A stretch of 64,000 nucleotides of DNA from assembly GCA_963665575.2 (NCBI GenBank), contig CAXXDW010000004.1:1-64000 (forward strand), in the 5' to 3' direction. The notes below the pieces were generated by a model. The model saw nothing but the letters and a program-made list of their open reading frames with translations. It did not search any database and had not been told where the DNA came from. Below, one piece after another: positions 56,255-64,000 of this stretch (its first letter is position 1; each line of letters starts with the position of its first letter). The stretch comes from Rariloculus sp963665575. Lineage in GTDB: Bacteria; Pseudomonadota; Gammaproteobacteria; Steroidobacterales; Rariloculaceae. The translations under genes were made by a program, and so were the position numbers.

Positions 56255-56599
56255 TCAGACCTTTTCCTTGATGCGCGCAGACTTGCCGCTGCGTTGCCGC
56301 AGGTAGTAGAGCTTCGCTCGTCGCACATCGCCGCGCCGCTTGACCTTGACGCCCGCCACAGCCGGGCTGTGAACCTGAAACACCCGTTCCACGCCTTCGC
56401 CATGCGAGACCTTGCGGACCGTGAACGATGAATTGAGCCCACGGTTGCGCTTGGCGATCACGACCCCTTCGTAGGCCTGCAGGCGCTCGCGTTCGCCTTC
56501 CTTGACTCGGACCTGGACTATGACGGTATCGCCGGGCGAGAAGTCCGGAAACTCCGGCTTCATCTGTTCCTTTTCCAATTCTTCAATGATTCTGGACAT
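56255..56599 (-). CDS. rplS: 50S ribosomal protein L19
   Basis: 114 aa with SPGDTVIVQVRVKEGERERLQ, VIAKRNRGLNSSFTVRKVS and GEGVERVFQVHSP typical of L19. Last ribosomal gene of the rpsP-rimM-trmD-rplS operon. Confidence 0.98.
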   Translation of the reverse strand: MSRIIEELEKEQMKPEFPDFSPGDTVIVQVRVKEGERERLQAYEGVVIAKRNRGLNSSFTVRKVSHGEGVERVFQVHSPAVAGVKVKRRGDVRRAKLYYLRQRSGKSARIKEKV

Positions 56600-56753
56600 G
56601 ACTGGATCCTCTCAACCGGGACGCCGTGACCCGATATTGTACGACGCCAGGAGCCTGCGCCGAAGGCGTTTACCGCTGCATATTCGATATCGTCGTCCCA
56701 TCGCGCGCTGTCGGATTGGGCCTTTCGCGACTTCCTGCAGCGCAGGTTCCTGG

Positions 56754-57521
56754 CTACGATACTCCGCTACCTGGTTCGGCGGCAGCGGCCTCCAGCCGGT
56801 ATTCGGCCAGCAGTTCACGTTCCTCGTCGCTCAGGACTCGCGCCTTGAGCAGGTCGGGACGCCTGCGCCAGGTTCGTCCCAGCGCACGTTTCAGGCGCCA
56901 GCGCCTGATCCTCTCGTGGTTGCCGCCGAGCAGCACCTCGGGAACGGCCATCCCGTCGACGATTTCCGGGCGCGTGTATTGCGGGTAACCGAGCAGTCCG
57001 TGCCTGTGCGAGTCGCGCGCGCCGGACTCCTCGTGACCGAGCACGCCCGGCAATAGCCTGGCGACGGCATCGATGACGACAGCAGCCGCGAGTTCGCCTC
57101 CGCTAAGGACGTAGTCGCCGACCGAGACCTCTTCGAGTCCCTCCGCCTCGATGATCCGCTCGTCGAGTCCCTCGTAACGCCCCGCAACCAGCAGCAGGCC
57201 GGGCGCCCGGGCAAGCTCGCCGGCCAACGCGCCATCAAATGCGCGTCCCTGGGCGCTCAGGACCAGCGCTCGGGTGCCCGCCGGAAGCCCCTGGCGCAAC
57301 GCGCCGATCGCGCCGCGCATGGGTTCGTAGCAGAGCACCATACCGGGCCCGCCGCCGTATGGCCGGTCATCCACGGTGCGGTGCCGGTCGCTCGTGAAAG
57401 CCCGCGGCGACTCGTGCATGAGCTCGATCAGACCGCGCTCGCAGGCGCGGCCGACGACACCGTGCTGCGTCACGGGATCGATGAGTTCGGCAAACAGTGA
57501 AACGACGCCGATCCGATACAT
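56754..57521 (-). CDS. trmD: tRNA (guanine-N1-)-methyltransferase TrmD
   Basis: Makes m1G37 in tRNAs to prevent frameshifting. 255 aa, trefoil-knot SAM enzyme: HTPRAFTSDRHRTVDDRPYG-like segment (ESPRAFTSDRHRTVDDRPYG), GRYEGLDERIIEAE, and the knot DYVLSGGELAAAVVIDAVAR. Two bases after rimM. Confidence 0.97.
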   Translation of the reverse strand: MYRIGVVSLFAELIDPVTQHGVVGRACERGLIELMHESPRAFTSDRHRTVDDRPYGGGPGMVLCYEPMRGAIGALRQGLPAGTRALVLSAQGRAFDGALAGELARAPGLLLVAGRYEGLDERIIEAEGLEEVSVGDYVLSGGELAAAVVIDAVARLLPGVLGHEESGARDSHRHGLLGYPQYTRPEIVDGMAVPEVLLGGNHERIRRWRLKRALGRTWRRRPDLLKARVLSDEERELLAEYRLEAAAAEPGSGVS

Positions 57522-57522
57522 G

Positions 57523-58044
57523 TCACTCTTCCCAGTATTGTGCGTCCCAGTCGACCACGATCACGCGGCGATCGAGGTCGACCTCGCGCACGACTTCTCC
57601 GGTCACAAACGGAATCAGCCTGTTTGCTCCGCCCTCAAGTGCGAGCACGTCGTGCGCGCCGCTGGCAAAAAGGTAATCGACGACCCCGAGCGTCTTTCCT
57701 GCGGTATCGCATACGGTCAAGCCCTCGAGATCCGTCCAGTAGTACTCACCCGGCTCGCATGGCGGCAACAGCGCCCGCGCAACGACGATGTCCGCACCGA
57801 TCAGGGCGAGCGCGGCGTCCCTGTCTTCCACGCCTCGAAGCTTGGCGAGCACCTTTCCGCTCCCACCGCTGCCGCCCTCCACTTCCACTTCACGCTGCTC
57901 GCCCGCGTGGGCAAGCGTCCAGCGCTCGAATCGGATGACGTTGTCGCGAGGTTCCGTATAGGAGTGGACCCTGACCCAGCCCTTCACGCCGTGCGCGCCG
58001 GAAATTCGGCCGAGCGTCACCAGTTTGTCTTGCGTCGCACTCAC
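57523..58044 (-). CDS. rimM: Ribosome maturation factor RimM
   Basis: 173 aa; N-terminal LVTLGRISGAHGVKGWVRVHSYT is the family signature and the C-terminal PRC-barrel includes EYYWTDLEGLTVCD and RLIPFVTGEVVREVDLDRRVIVVDW. Assists 30S maturation by binding S19. GTG start. Confidence 0.96.
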   Translation of the reverse strand: MSATQDKLVTLGRISGAHGVKGWVRVHSYTEPRDNVIRFERWTLAHAGEQREVEVEGGSGGSGKVLAKLRGVEDRDAALALIGADIVVARALLPPCEPGEYYWTDLEGLTVCDTAGKTLGVVDYLFASGAHDVLALEGGANRLIPFVTGEVVREVDLDRRVIVVDWDAQYWEE

Positions 58045-58072
58045 TGCACGGCTGCAGGGCGCACCGACCGGA

Positions 58073-58330
58073 TCAGGCGGGTTGCGGCGTACCCCGGTAC
58101 TGTTTGATCAGGCTTGTCACGCGGTCGGAGGCCTGAGCGCCGTGTGACAACCAGTACTCGGTGCGCTCCAGATCGATCTTGAGCCCGGTTTCGGTGCCGG
58201 TAGCGATCGGGTTGAAGAATCCGAGCCGCTCGATGTAGGCGCCATCGCGGCGGTTGCGGCGATCCGTGACCACGATGTGGTAGAAGGGGCGCTTGCTTGC
58301 ACCGGCACGCGATAACCGAATCCTGACCAT
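58073..58330 (-). CDS. rpsP: 30S ribosomal protein S16
   Basis: 85 aa beginning MVRIRLSRAGASKRPFYHIV, with DRRNRRDGAYIERLGFFNP. The first gene of the operon; the start at 58330 matches the universal N-terminus. Confidence 0.98.
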   Translation of the reverse strand: MVRIRLSRAGASKRPFYHIVVTDRRNRRDGAYIERLGFFNPIATGTETGLKIDLERTEYWLSHGAQASDRVTSLIKQYRGTPQPA

Positions 58331-58482
58331 TGGAGCGAGATCCTCGAAAAGCTCAAGCGGCTGACCCCCGCCGCTCGCGGAAGCGCGCAATTCTACTCGT
58401 TTAGGCGGCAAAAATTAATAGGCGCCAGTCGCGGTGCCGCTTTTGCACGCGAGTCGCGGCGCCGCCGGCCCCGTTAGCCCTG

Positions 58483-59823
58483 TCAGCGGCCACCCTTCCC
58501 CCGCATGGCCTGGGCCAGCATCCGGTTCATGCCGCCCTTGGCCGCCCGCTTCATCACTTTGGCGAGCCTTCGATGTTGCTTGAGCAGCCGGCTGACATCC
58601 TGCACGGAGAGCCCCGCGCCACGCGCGATCCGGCGCTTGCGAGAGCCATCGATGATTGCCGGATGGCGCCGCTCGCTCGGTGTCATCGAGTCGATAAGTG
58701 CAATCTGCCGCCGCACCACGCGATCGTCGAAACCGGTGCTGGCCAGCGCGCCGGGTTTGATGCCGGGCAACTTGTCGAGTACGCCGTCGAGGCCGCCGAG
58801 ATTTCTTAGCTGCTTGAGTTGATCCCTGAAATCGGCAAGGTTGAGGTCGCGGCCCCGTTTGACCTTGCGCGCCATTCGCTCGACCGAATCGTGATCGACC
58901 TTGCCCTGAACCTGCTCGACGAGACCGACCACATCGCCCATGCCGAGAATGCGCGAGGCAAACCGATCCGGTACGAATGGCTCGAGCGCATCGAGCTTTT
59001 CGCCCGTGCCGATGAGCTTGATCGGCAGCCCGGTGACTTCGCGTACGGAAAGCGCCGCGCCGCCGCGTGCGTCGCCGTCCGCCTTGGTCAGGATCACGCC
59101 CGTCAACGGCAACGCCTCGTTGAATGCGCGCGCGGAGTTCACGGCATCCTGACCGGCCATCGCGTCGAGCACGAACAGCGTTTCGTGCGGTGCGACAGCC
59201 GAGTGGATTGCGCTCGCCTCGGCCATGAGCGCCTCATCAACGTGCAGCCGCCCGGCCGTATCGAGAATCAGCCAGCGGCTGCCGCGCCTGGCGCCGTCCT
59301 CGCGCGCCGCGGCCGCGATTGCGGCCGGGTCCGAAGACGGGGACTCGAACAACGCCGCGCCAAGTTCCGCAGCGAGCCTGCCAAGCTGTTCGCGGGCCGC
59401 CGGGCGATGAACGTCAGTGCTCGCGAGCAGAATCTCCGCGTTCGAGCGCTTCGCAAGCATCCCGACGAGCTTGCCCGCGGTTGTGGTCTTGCCGGCGCCC
59501 TGCAGACCCACGAGCATGAGCACGGAAGGCCGCCCCTTGCCGCTGACGGGCTTCGCATCCCCGCCGAGCACACTGACGAGTTCGTCGTGGACGATCTTGA
59601 CGAAGACCTGACCCGGGTTCAGGCTCCGCGCCACCTCCTGGCCGCTCGCGCGCTCACCCACGCGCTTGACGAGTGTCCTGACGACGGGCAGGGCGACATC
59701 GGCTTCGAGCAGCGCCATGCGGATCTGGCGCACCGTATCGCGGACATTGTCTTCGGTGATACGGCCGCGGCCGGTCACCTGACGTACAGCGCGGCCGAGC
59801 CGCTCGGACAACGTTTCGAACAT
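58483..59823 (-). CDS. ffh: Signal recognition particle protein Ffh
   Basis: 446-aa GTPase binding SRP RNA and signal sequences. N domain MFETLSERLGRAVRQVTGRG; G domain with GLQGAGKTTTAGKLV, ILDTAGRLHVDE, LTKADGDARGGAAL and GTGEKLDALEPF; Met-rich M domain ending KRAAKGGMNRMLAQAMRG. Its RNA partner is at 16.2 kb. Upstream of rpsP as in many gammaproteobacteria. Confidence 0.97.
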   Translation of the reverse strand: MFETLSERLGRAVRQVTGRGRITEDNVRDTVRQIRMALLEADVALPVVRTLVKRVGERASGQEVARSLNPGQVFVKIVHDELVSVLGGDAKPVSGKGRPSVLMLVGLQGAGKTTTAGKLVGMLAKRSNAEILLASTDVHRPAAREQLGRLAAELGAALFESPSSDPAAIAAAAREDGARRGSRWLILDTAGRLHVDEALMAEASAIHSAVAPHETLFVLDAMAGQDAVNSARAFNEALPLTGVILTKADGDARGGAALSVREVTGLPIKLIGTGEKLDALEPFVPDRFASRILGMGDVVGLVEQVQGKVDHDSVERMARKVKRGRDLNLADFRDQLKQLRNLGGLDGVLDKLPGIKPGALASTGFDDRVVRRQIALIDSMTPSERRHPAIIDGSRKRRIARGAGLSVQDVSRLLKQHRRLAKVMKRAAKGGMNRMLAQAMRGKGGR

Positions 59824-60068
59824 CCGGCCATTGTAGGAAAACGCGCTTCCTGACACCCGTTCGGGCTGCATTGAATTGCGGGACACGTTCGGTCGAACGA
59901 AGATGCGACTTCGTTGAACGAGGATCGAGTTCCTGGACACGATCGAGCACGGCACCAGGAAAATGCGTGACTCGCTGCCGCCGACCGAGAATGAGCGGAA
60001 ACTGCGCGTGGCCGGGCGCCGCTGAGGCGGCGCGGCGGCCCGTTGCACGGCCAGACTGTCGCTCGCCG

Positions 60069-61415
60069 CTAGAAAGCGCGCTCGACCGCGTCGCTCAGGC
60101 GGTCGATCGCGGTCACGTCGATCCCGATCTGCCTGCGCGGCCGGTTGGCGCGCGGCACGAGTGCGCGCCGGAAGCCGTGCTTCGCCGCCTCGCCAAGCCG
60201 CTCTTCGCCGAACGGTACCGGCCTGATTTCACCCGTGAGGCCCGCCTCGCCGAAGACGACGAGGTCGTCGACGACCGGTTGCTCGCGGAAGCTCGACAGC
60301 ACCGCCAGCGCGACCGCGAGATCGGACGCGGTCTCGGTCACGCGCAGCCCGCCGACAATGTTCGCGTAGACGTCGCTGTCGCCGATCGAAATACCGCAGT
60401 GCCGGTGCAACACGGCGAGCAGGAGACCCAGCCGCTGGGCGTCGAAACCGTGCGCGATACGGCGGGGCTGCTGGCTCAGGCTCTGGTCGACCAGCGCCTG
60501 GACCTCGACGAGTACCGGGCGCGTGCCCTCCCGCGTGACGAGCGTCACGCTGCCGGGAACCGGCTCCGAGCGCTTGGAGAGGAATATCGCCGAGGGGTTC
60601 TTCACTTCCCTGAAGCCGTCGTCGGTCATGACGAAGAAACCCATCTCGTTGGCGGCTCCGAAACGGTTCTTGACGGCGCGAATGATCCTGAAACGGCTGC
60701 CGAGGTCGCTCTCGAAATAGAGCACCGTATCGACCATGTGCTCGAGCACGCGCGGACCCGCAAGCGTACCCTCCTTGGTCACGTGGCCCACGAGCAGCGT
60801 CGTGACATTGCGGGTTTTTGCGCACCGGACGAGCTGGGCCGCACACTCGCGCAACTGGCTCACGGAACCGGGCGCCGATTGCAGCTCGGCGCTGTAGAGC
60901 GTCTGGATCGAATCGATGACGAGCAACGCCGGCGGCTTTGTCTCGATCTGAGCGAGGATCGTCTCCAGACAGGTTTCGGCGAACAGGTTTACCGGAGCCG
61001 ATTCGGCGCCGAGCCGGCGTGCCCTGAGGCCGATCTGGTCGAGCGACTCCTCGCCGGTCACGTAACAGGTATCGACGCGCTCCGCGACGTTGGCCAACGC
61101 CCTCAACAGCAACGTCGACTTGCCGATTCCCGGATCGCCGCCGATGAGCACCACCGACCCCGGCACCAGCCCCCCGCCGAGGACCCGGTCGAGCTCGCCG
61201 AGGCCGCTCTCGATCCGCGCAACGGAACCGGTCTCGACACGGTCGAGCCGGGTCAGCTCGACTCGGCCGGAGTATTGCGCCTGCCTTGCCCGGTCGGGCA
61301 GCGCCCGCGTTTCGTTCAGGGAATTCCACGCACCGCAATCGGGACACTGCCCCTGCCACTTCGGATGCCGGGCGCCGCAGGCATCGCAGCAGTAGACGGG
61401 CTTGCTTTTGGCCAT
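60069..61415 (-). CDS. radA: DNA repair protein RadA
   Basis: 448-aa recombination helicase related to RecA and Lon. Zinc finger Cys10, 13, 24, 27; Walker A GGDPGIGKSTLLL; the RadA-specific KNRFG motif; C-terminal Lon-like domain (RRIAHGFDAQRLGLLLAVLH). Promotes branch migration. Confidence 0.97.
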   Translation of the reverse strand: MAKSKPVYCCDACGARHPKWQGQCPDCGAWNSLNETRALPDRARQAQYSGRVELTRLDRVETGSVARIESGLGELDRVLGGGLVPGSVVLIGGDPGIGKSTLLLRALANVAERVDTCYVTGEESLDQIGLRARRLGAESAPVNLFAETCLETILAQIETKPPALLVIDSIQTLYSAELQSAPGSVSQLRECAAQLVRCAKTRNVTTLLVGHVTKEGTLAGPRVLEHMVDTVLYFESDLGSRFRIIRAVKNRFGAANEMGFFVMTDDGFREVKNPSAIFLSKRSEPVPGSVTLVTREGTRPVLVEVQALVDQSLSQQPRRIAHGFDAQRLGLLLAVLHRHCGISIGDSDVYANIVGGLRVTETASDLAVALAVLSSFREQPVVDDLVVFGEAGLTGEIRPVPFGEERLGEAAKHGFRRALVPRANRPRRQIGIDVTAIDRLSDAVERAF

Positions 61416-61453
61416 GGAGGGTCAGGATAGCCGAAACGCCGGAGGCAGCGTCG

Positions 61454-62854
61454 TCAGTGGACTCCTTCGCCGTAGTCGTCGCTGGCGTAGTCTTCGAACT
61501 TGGTGTGTTGCCCGAAAAATGTCAGCTTCACCATGCCGGTCGGGCCATTGCGCTGCTTGCCGATGATGATCTCGGCAGTGCTGCCGTTTGTTCGAGGCCC
61601 ATCGTCGCGCTCGTAATAATCTTCCCGGTAGATCAGCAACACCAGATCGGCGTCCTGCTCGATCGCACCGGAGTCGCGAAGATCAGACATCATGGGCCGC
61701 TTGTCGGTACGCGACTCCACGCCGCGATTGAGTTGCGAGAGTGCAACCACGGGCAGATCGAGCTCTTTCGACAGTGCTTTCAAAGACCGGGAGATCTCGG
61801 ACATCTCGGCCACGCGGTTGTCGGCATAGCCCGGTGCCCTCATGAGCTGCAGGTAATCGACAACGACCAGGCCGATCTTGTGCTCGCGCCTGAGGCGCCG
61901 GGCGCGGGCCCGGACTTCCGTGGGCGTCAACGCTGCAGTGTCGTCGATGAGAATCGGCGCGTCCGACAACATATTCGTCGCAGAGTCGATCCGATGCGAG
62001 ATCGCAGCCGTATAGTGCTGTTTTCCAAGGTCATATTGCGTGACTTGAGCCAGGGAGCTGATCATCCGGAACACGAGCTGCTCGGCAGACATCTCCATGC
62101 TGAAAATCGCCGTCGGCACCTTTTTCTTGATCGCCGCGTTCTGGGCGATGTTGACCGCAAGCGCCGTCTTGCCCATTGACGGCCGGCCCGCGATGACAAT
62201 GAATTCGCCGCCGTTGAGCCCCCCTGTTTTTCGATCGAGATCCGCAAAACCGGTCGCAATGCCCGTGATTCCGTCATCGGCGTGCGACAGGGTATCGATG
62301 AGGTCGATCGCGTCCGGCAGGATCTCCCTGACAGGGCGGAAGTCCTTCCCGGCGTGCTGGCCGCGATCGGCAACCTCGAACACACGTTGCTCCGCAATGT
62401 CAACGAGATCGCTGGCGCTGCGGCCTTCGCTGTCGTGGACGCTGGTTGCGATCGCGCCGCCGATCTCGACCAGTTGGCGGAGCATCGAGTTCTCGCGCAC
62501 GATCTCGGCGTACGCGCGTATGTTCGTGGCGCTCGGCGTCGCCTCGACGAGTTCCGCGAGGTAATCGAGCCCCCCGGCGGCGCCCAGTTCGTTCTGGCGT
62601 TCGAGTTGCTGGCCGACGGTGACCGCGTCGGGAGGCTGATTGTCGTCAATCAGCCGCGCCAGCGTCCTGAAGATGAGTCGGTGATCGGCGCGGTAGAAGT
62701 CGTCGGCGGCGACTACGTCTGCGACCCGGTCCCAGGCTTTGCGATCGAGCATGATCCCGCCAAGCAGGGACTGTTCGGCCTCGACGGAATGCGGCGGCTT
62801 GCGTAGTCCGACCGCATTGCGGGAGATGTCCGTCGTCGAGGCAACTTCCGCCAT
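61454..62854 (-). CDS. dnaB: Replicative DNA helicase DnaB
   Basis: 466 aa. N-terminal domain with PPHSVEAEQSLLGGIMLD; RecA-like ATPase with Walker A GRPSMGKTALAVNIA, FSMEMSAEQLVFRMIS, Walker B VVVDYLQLM and VALSQLNRGVESRTDKRP. No intein. Order rplI-dnaB-radA. Confidence 0.98.
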   Translation of the reverse strand: MAEVASTTDISRNAVGLRKPPHSVEAEQSLLGGIMLDRKAWDRVADVVAADDFYRADHRLIFRTLARLIDDNQPPDAVTVGQQLERQNELGAAGGLDYLAELVEATPSATNIRAYAEIVRENSMLRQLVEIGGAIATSVHDSEGRSASDLVDIAEQRVFEVADRGQHAGKDFRPVREILPDAIDLIDTLSHADDGITGIATGFADLDRKTGGLNGGEFIVIAGRPSMGKTALAVNIAQNAAIKKKVPTAIFSMEMSAEQLVFRMISSLAQVTQYDLGKQHYTAAISHRIDSATNMLSDAPILIDDTAALTPTEVRARARRLRREHKIGLVVVDYLQLMRAPGYADNRVAEMSEISRSLKALSKELDLPVVALSQLNRGVESRTDKRPMMSDLRDSGAIEQDADLVLLIYREDYYERDDGPRTNGSTAEIIIGKQRNGPTGMVKLTFFGQHTKFEDYASDDYGEGVH

Positions 62855-62900
62855 TGTTTCTCCGCTATGTGCCGGTGCAGCTTATCACGCGGGGCTCGGC

Positions 62901-63560
62901 TCAGGCCGTCTCCGCGTCATCGCCGGCAGCCTCCGCGCCAGCAGCCGTTTCGGCATGGTCGGACTGCTGCGAATCAGTGGATTCATCCTCGCCGGCGGCC
63001 GCTTCTTCAGCCCCTGCGGCTTCGCCAGCATCTTCAGCCGCAGCCTCGCCGGCTTCATCGGCCTCGGCCGGCAATGCACCCGCAAGCTCGGCCGCTTGCG
63101 CGGCGTCTTCGGGATCGTTCGACGCGACCACGACCGTCAGGGGAACGTGCACGTCCGCGTGAAGATGCAGCTCGATCACATGCTCGCCGACGACTCGCAG
63201 CGGCCCGTCGGGCAGCCTGACCCGGCTGCGCTCGACCGTCACACCGAGTTCCTCGCAAGCGGCGACGATGTCGATCGAGCCGACCGAACCAAAGAGCTTG
63301 CCTTCGGCGCCGACGCGGGCCTCGATCCGAATGACGTGGCCCTCCAGTTTCTCCGCCTGCTCGCTGGCAGCCGCGACCTCGGCATCGGCCTTCGCTTCGA
63401 GTTCGGCCCGCATCGCCTCGAATCTGACGATGTTCTCTGGCGTCGCGACCGCCGCCTTTCCTTGAGGAATCAGATAGTTACGTGCGTAACCCGGCTTGAC
63501 ATGGACACGTTCGCCGATGCGCCCGACATTGTCTATCGTCTCCAGCAGAAAGATTTCCAT
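62901..63560 (-). CDS. rplI: 50S ribosomal protein L9 with an acidic C-terminal extension
   Basis: 219 aa against the usual 148-150. Residues 1-150 are a normal L9 (MEIFLLETIDNVGRIGERVH, GYARNYLIPQGKA, C-terminal LPDGPLRVVGEHVIELHLH). Residues about 152-219 are an Ala/Glu/Asp low-complexity tail with repeated EAGEAAAEDAGEAAG-like units. The tail is in frame and ends at a normal stop. Confidence 0.95.
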   Translation of the reverse strand: MEIFLLETIDNVGRIGERVHVKPGYARNYLIPQGKAAVATPENIVRFEAMRAELEAKADAEVAAASEQAEKLEGHVIRIEARVGAEGKLFGSVGSIDIVAACEELGVTVERSRVRLPDGPLRVVGEHVIELHLHADVHVPLTVVVASNDPEDAAQAAELAGALPAEADEAGEAAAEDAGEAAGAEEAAAGEDESTDSQQSDHAETAAGAEAAGDDAETA

Positions 63561-63577
63561 GGCTCGTTTCCTCCCAG

Positions 63578-64000
63578 TCACTGCGGTGCGCCGAGCGGTG
63601 CACGCAAGTCGAATATATTGTCCACTAAACCGGTGGCACTCAAGCCGAAAACACCGAGCGGAGTTAACGGCGGAACCAGCAGCACGTACGCCGCGCTCGT
63701 TACAAGCGGATGCCACTTGCGCGCATGCGCCCAAGCATGCACGACAGCAAGACCTTGAAAAAGGAAGCAGAACACGATCAGCGGCGACAGATTCTGAACT
63801 GCAGTCAGCGCAGGAATCAGTCCGAGCACGAGCAGCACCATCGACGTAATGCCGAGGACACGCCCGAGCCTGAGCGCGCGAAACGCGGTGCCGAAACCGG
63901 CAATGTCGCGCACGAGCGTGATCCACCAGTACCCCAGCAACAATGCACCGATCACCTGCAGGAGCACCGCGGCCATGAGCACGTTGAACAGCATCGGCGC
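63578..64000 (-). CDS. DUF2232 membrane protein, C-terminal part
   Basis: Cut by the window end: at least 140 residues with four hydrophobic segments (LLQVIGALLLGYWWITLV, LGITSMVLLVLGLIPALT, LSPLIVFCFLFQGLAVVHAW, YVLLVPPLTPLGVFGLSATGLVD). The end NIFDLRAPLGAPQ is typical of the DUF2232 protein encoded between rpsR and rplI. Function unknown. Confidence 0.85.
   Translation of the reverse strand, partial: APMLFNVLMAAVLLQVIGALLLGYWWITLVRDIAGFGTAFRALRLGRVLGITSMVLLVLGLIPALTAVQNLSPLIVFCFLFQGLAVVHAWAHARKWHPLVTSAAYVLLVPPLTPLGVFGLSATGLVDNIFDLRAPLGAPQ

Overview
The window is a GC-rich stretch of a gammaproteobacterial chromosome. The evidence for this is the gene orders ffs-dnaX-ybaB-recR, rpsP-rimM-trmD-rplS with ffh and dapA/gcvR/bcp/bepA, the divergent orn/rsgA pair, and a SUF operon of the type regulator-sufB-C-D-S-U-T. 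Protein content (tannase-like esterase, TauD/TfdA dioxygenase, TRAP and DASS transporters, DUF2282/DUF692 bufferin operon, many Tat/Sec-exported hydrolases) suggests a heterotrophic, probably aquatic or sediment lineage near Steroidobacterales/Woeseiales/Chromatiales. That placement is inference. No rRNA, transposase, integrase or CRISPR array was seen.

Layout. 0-5 kb: exported amidohydrolase (frameshifted, cut by the window edge), a beta-lactamase-fold serine hydrolase, a YceI-like protein, and an uncharacterised envelope cluster (two lipoproteins, one frameshifted, a coiled-coil protein and a two-helix membrane protein) leading to the Prc/Tsp tail-specific protease. 7-16 kb: housekeeping genes (DUF1249 protein, ppsR/ppsA, orn, rsgA, hinT, recR, ybaB, dnaX, SRP RNA, tRNA-Ser). 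16.5-32.8 kb: accessory and catabolic region starting directly after tRNA-Ser. It holds a tannase-family esterase, an orphan PotD-like binding protein, ICMT, SCP2 and DUF1214 proteins, a 4-cresol-dehydrogenase-like flavocytochrome pair, dienelactone hydrolase, related membrane proteins, a triple SnoaL-like lipoprotein, an amidohydrolase and an alpha/beta hydrolase. 33.0-35.4 kb: a four-gene bufferin (gigABCD-like) metallophore-RiPP operon. 35.4-40.4 kb: bamC-like lipoprotein, dapA, gcvR, bcp, bepA, class I aldolase. 40.6-47.3 kb: SUF Fe-S operon. 47.4-50.5 kb: SixA-like phosphatase, TauD-family dioxygenase, DASS transporter. 50.6-56.2 kb: sppA (frameshifted) and a TRAP transporter with a TatT component, transcribed in line with the ribosomal operon rpsP-rimM-trmD-rplS (56.2-58.3 kb). 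58.5-64 kb: ffh, radA, dnaB, rplI and the end of a DUF2232 gene.

Most unusual signals. The SUF operon has no ordinary spacers between sufD, sufS, sufU and sufT. Instead the gaps are bridged by mini-ORFs of 35, 25, 22 and 22 codons whose stop codons sit on or beside the next start. At sufS/sufU and sufU/sufT the stop/Shine-Dalgarno/start junction itself is tandemly duplicated at 71-74 nt intervals. I know of no description of such a relay. Other points are the bufferin operon with an RpoE-like promoter candidate, a flavocytochrome c operon in AT-richer DNA, a two-domain membrane protein that shares its C-terminal half with a neighbouring protein, and three genes broken by single-base indels. 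Two of those indels fall in the same GCCGG(G)C context, so assembly error should be excluded first.
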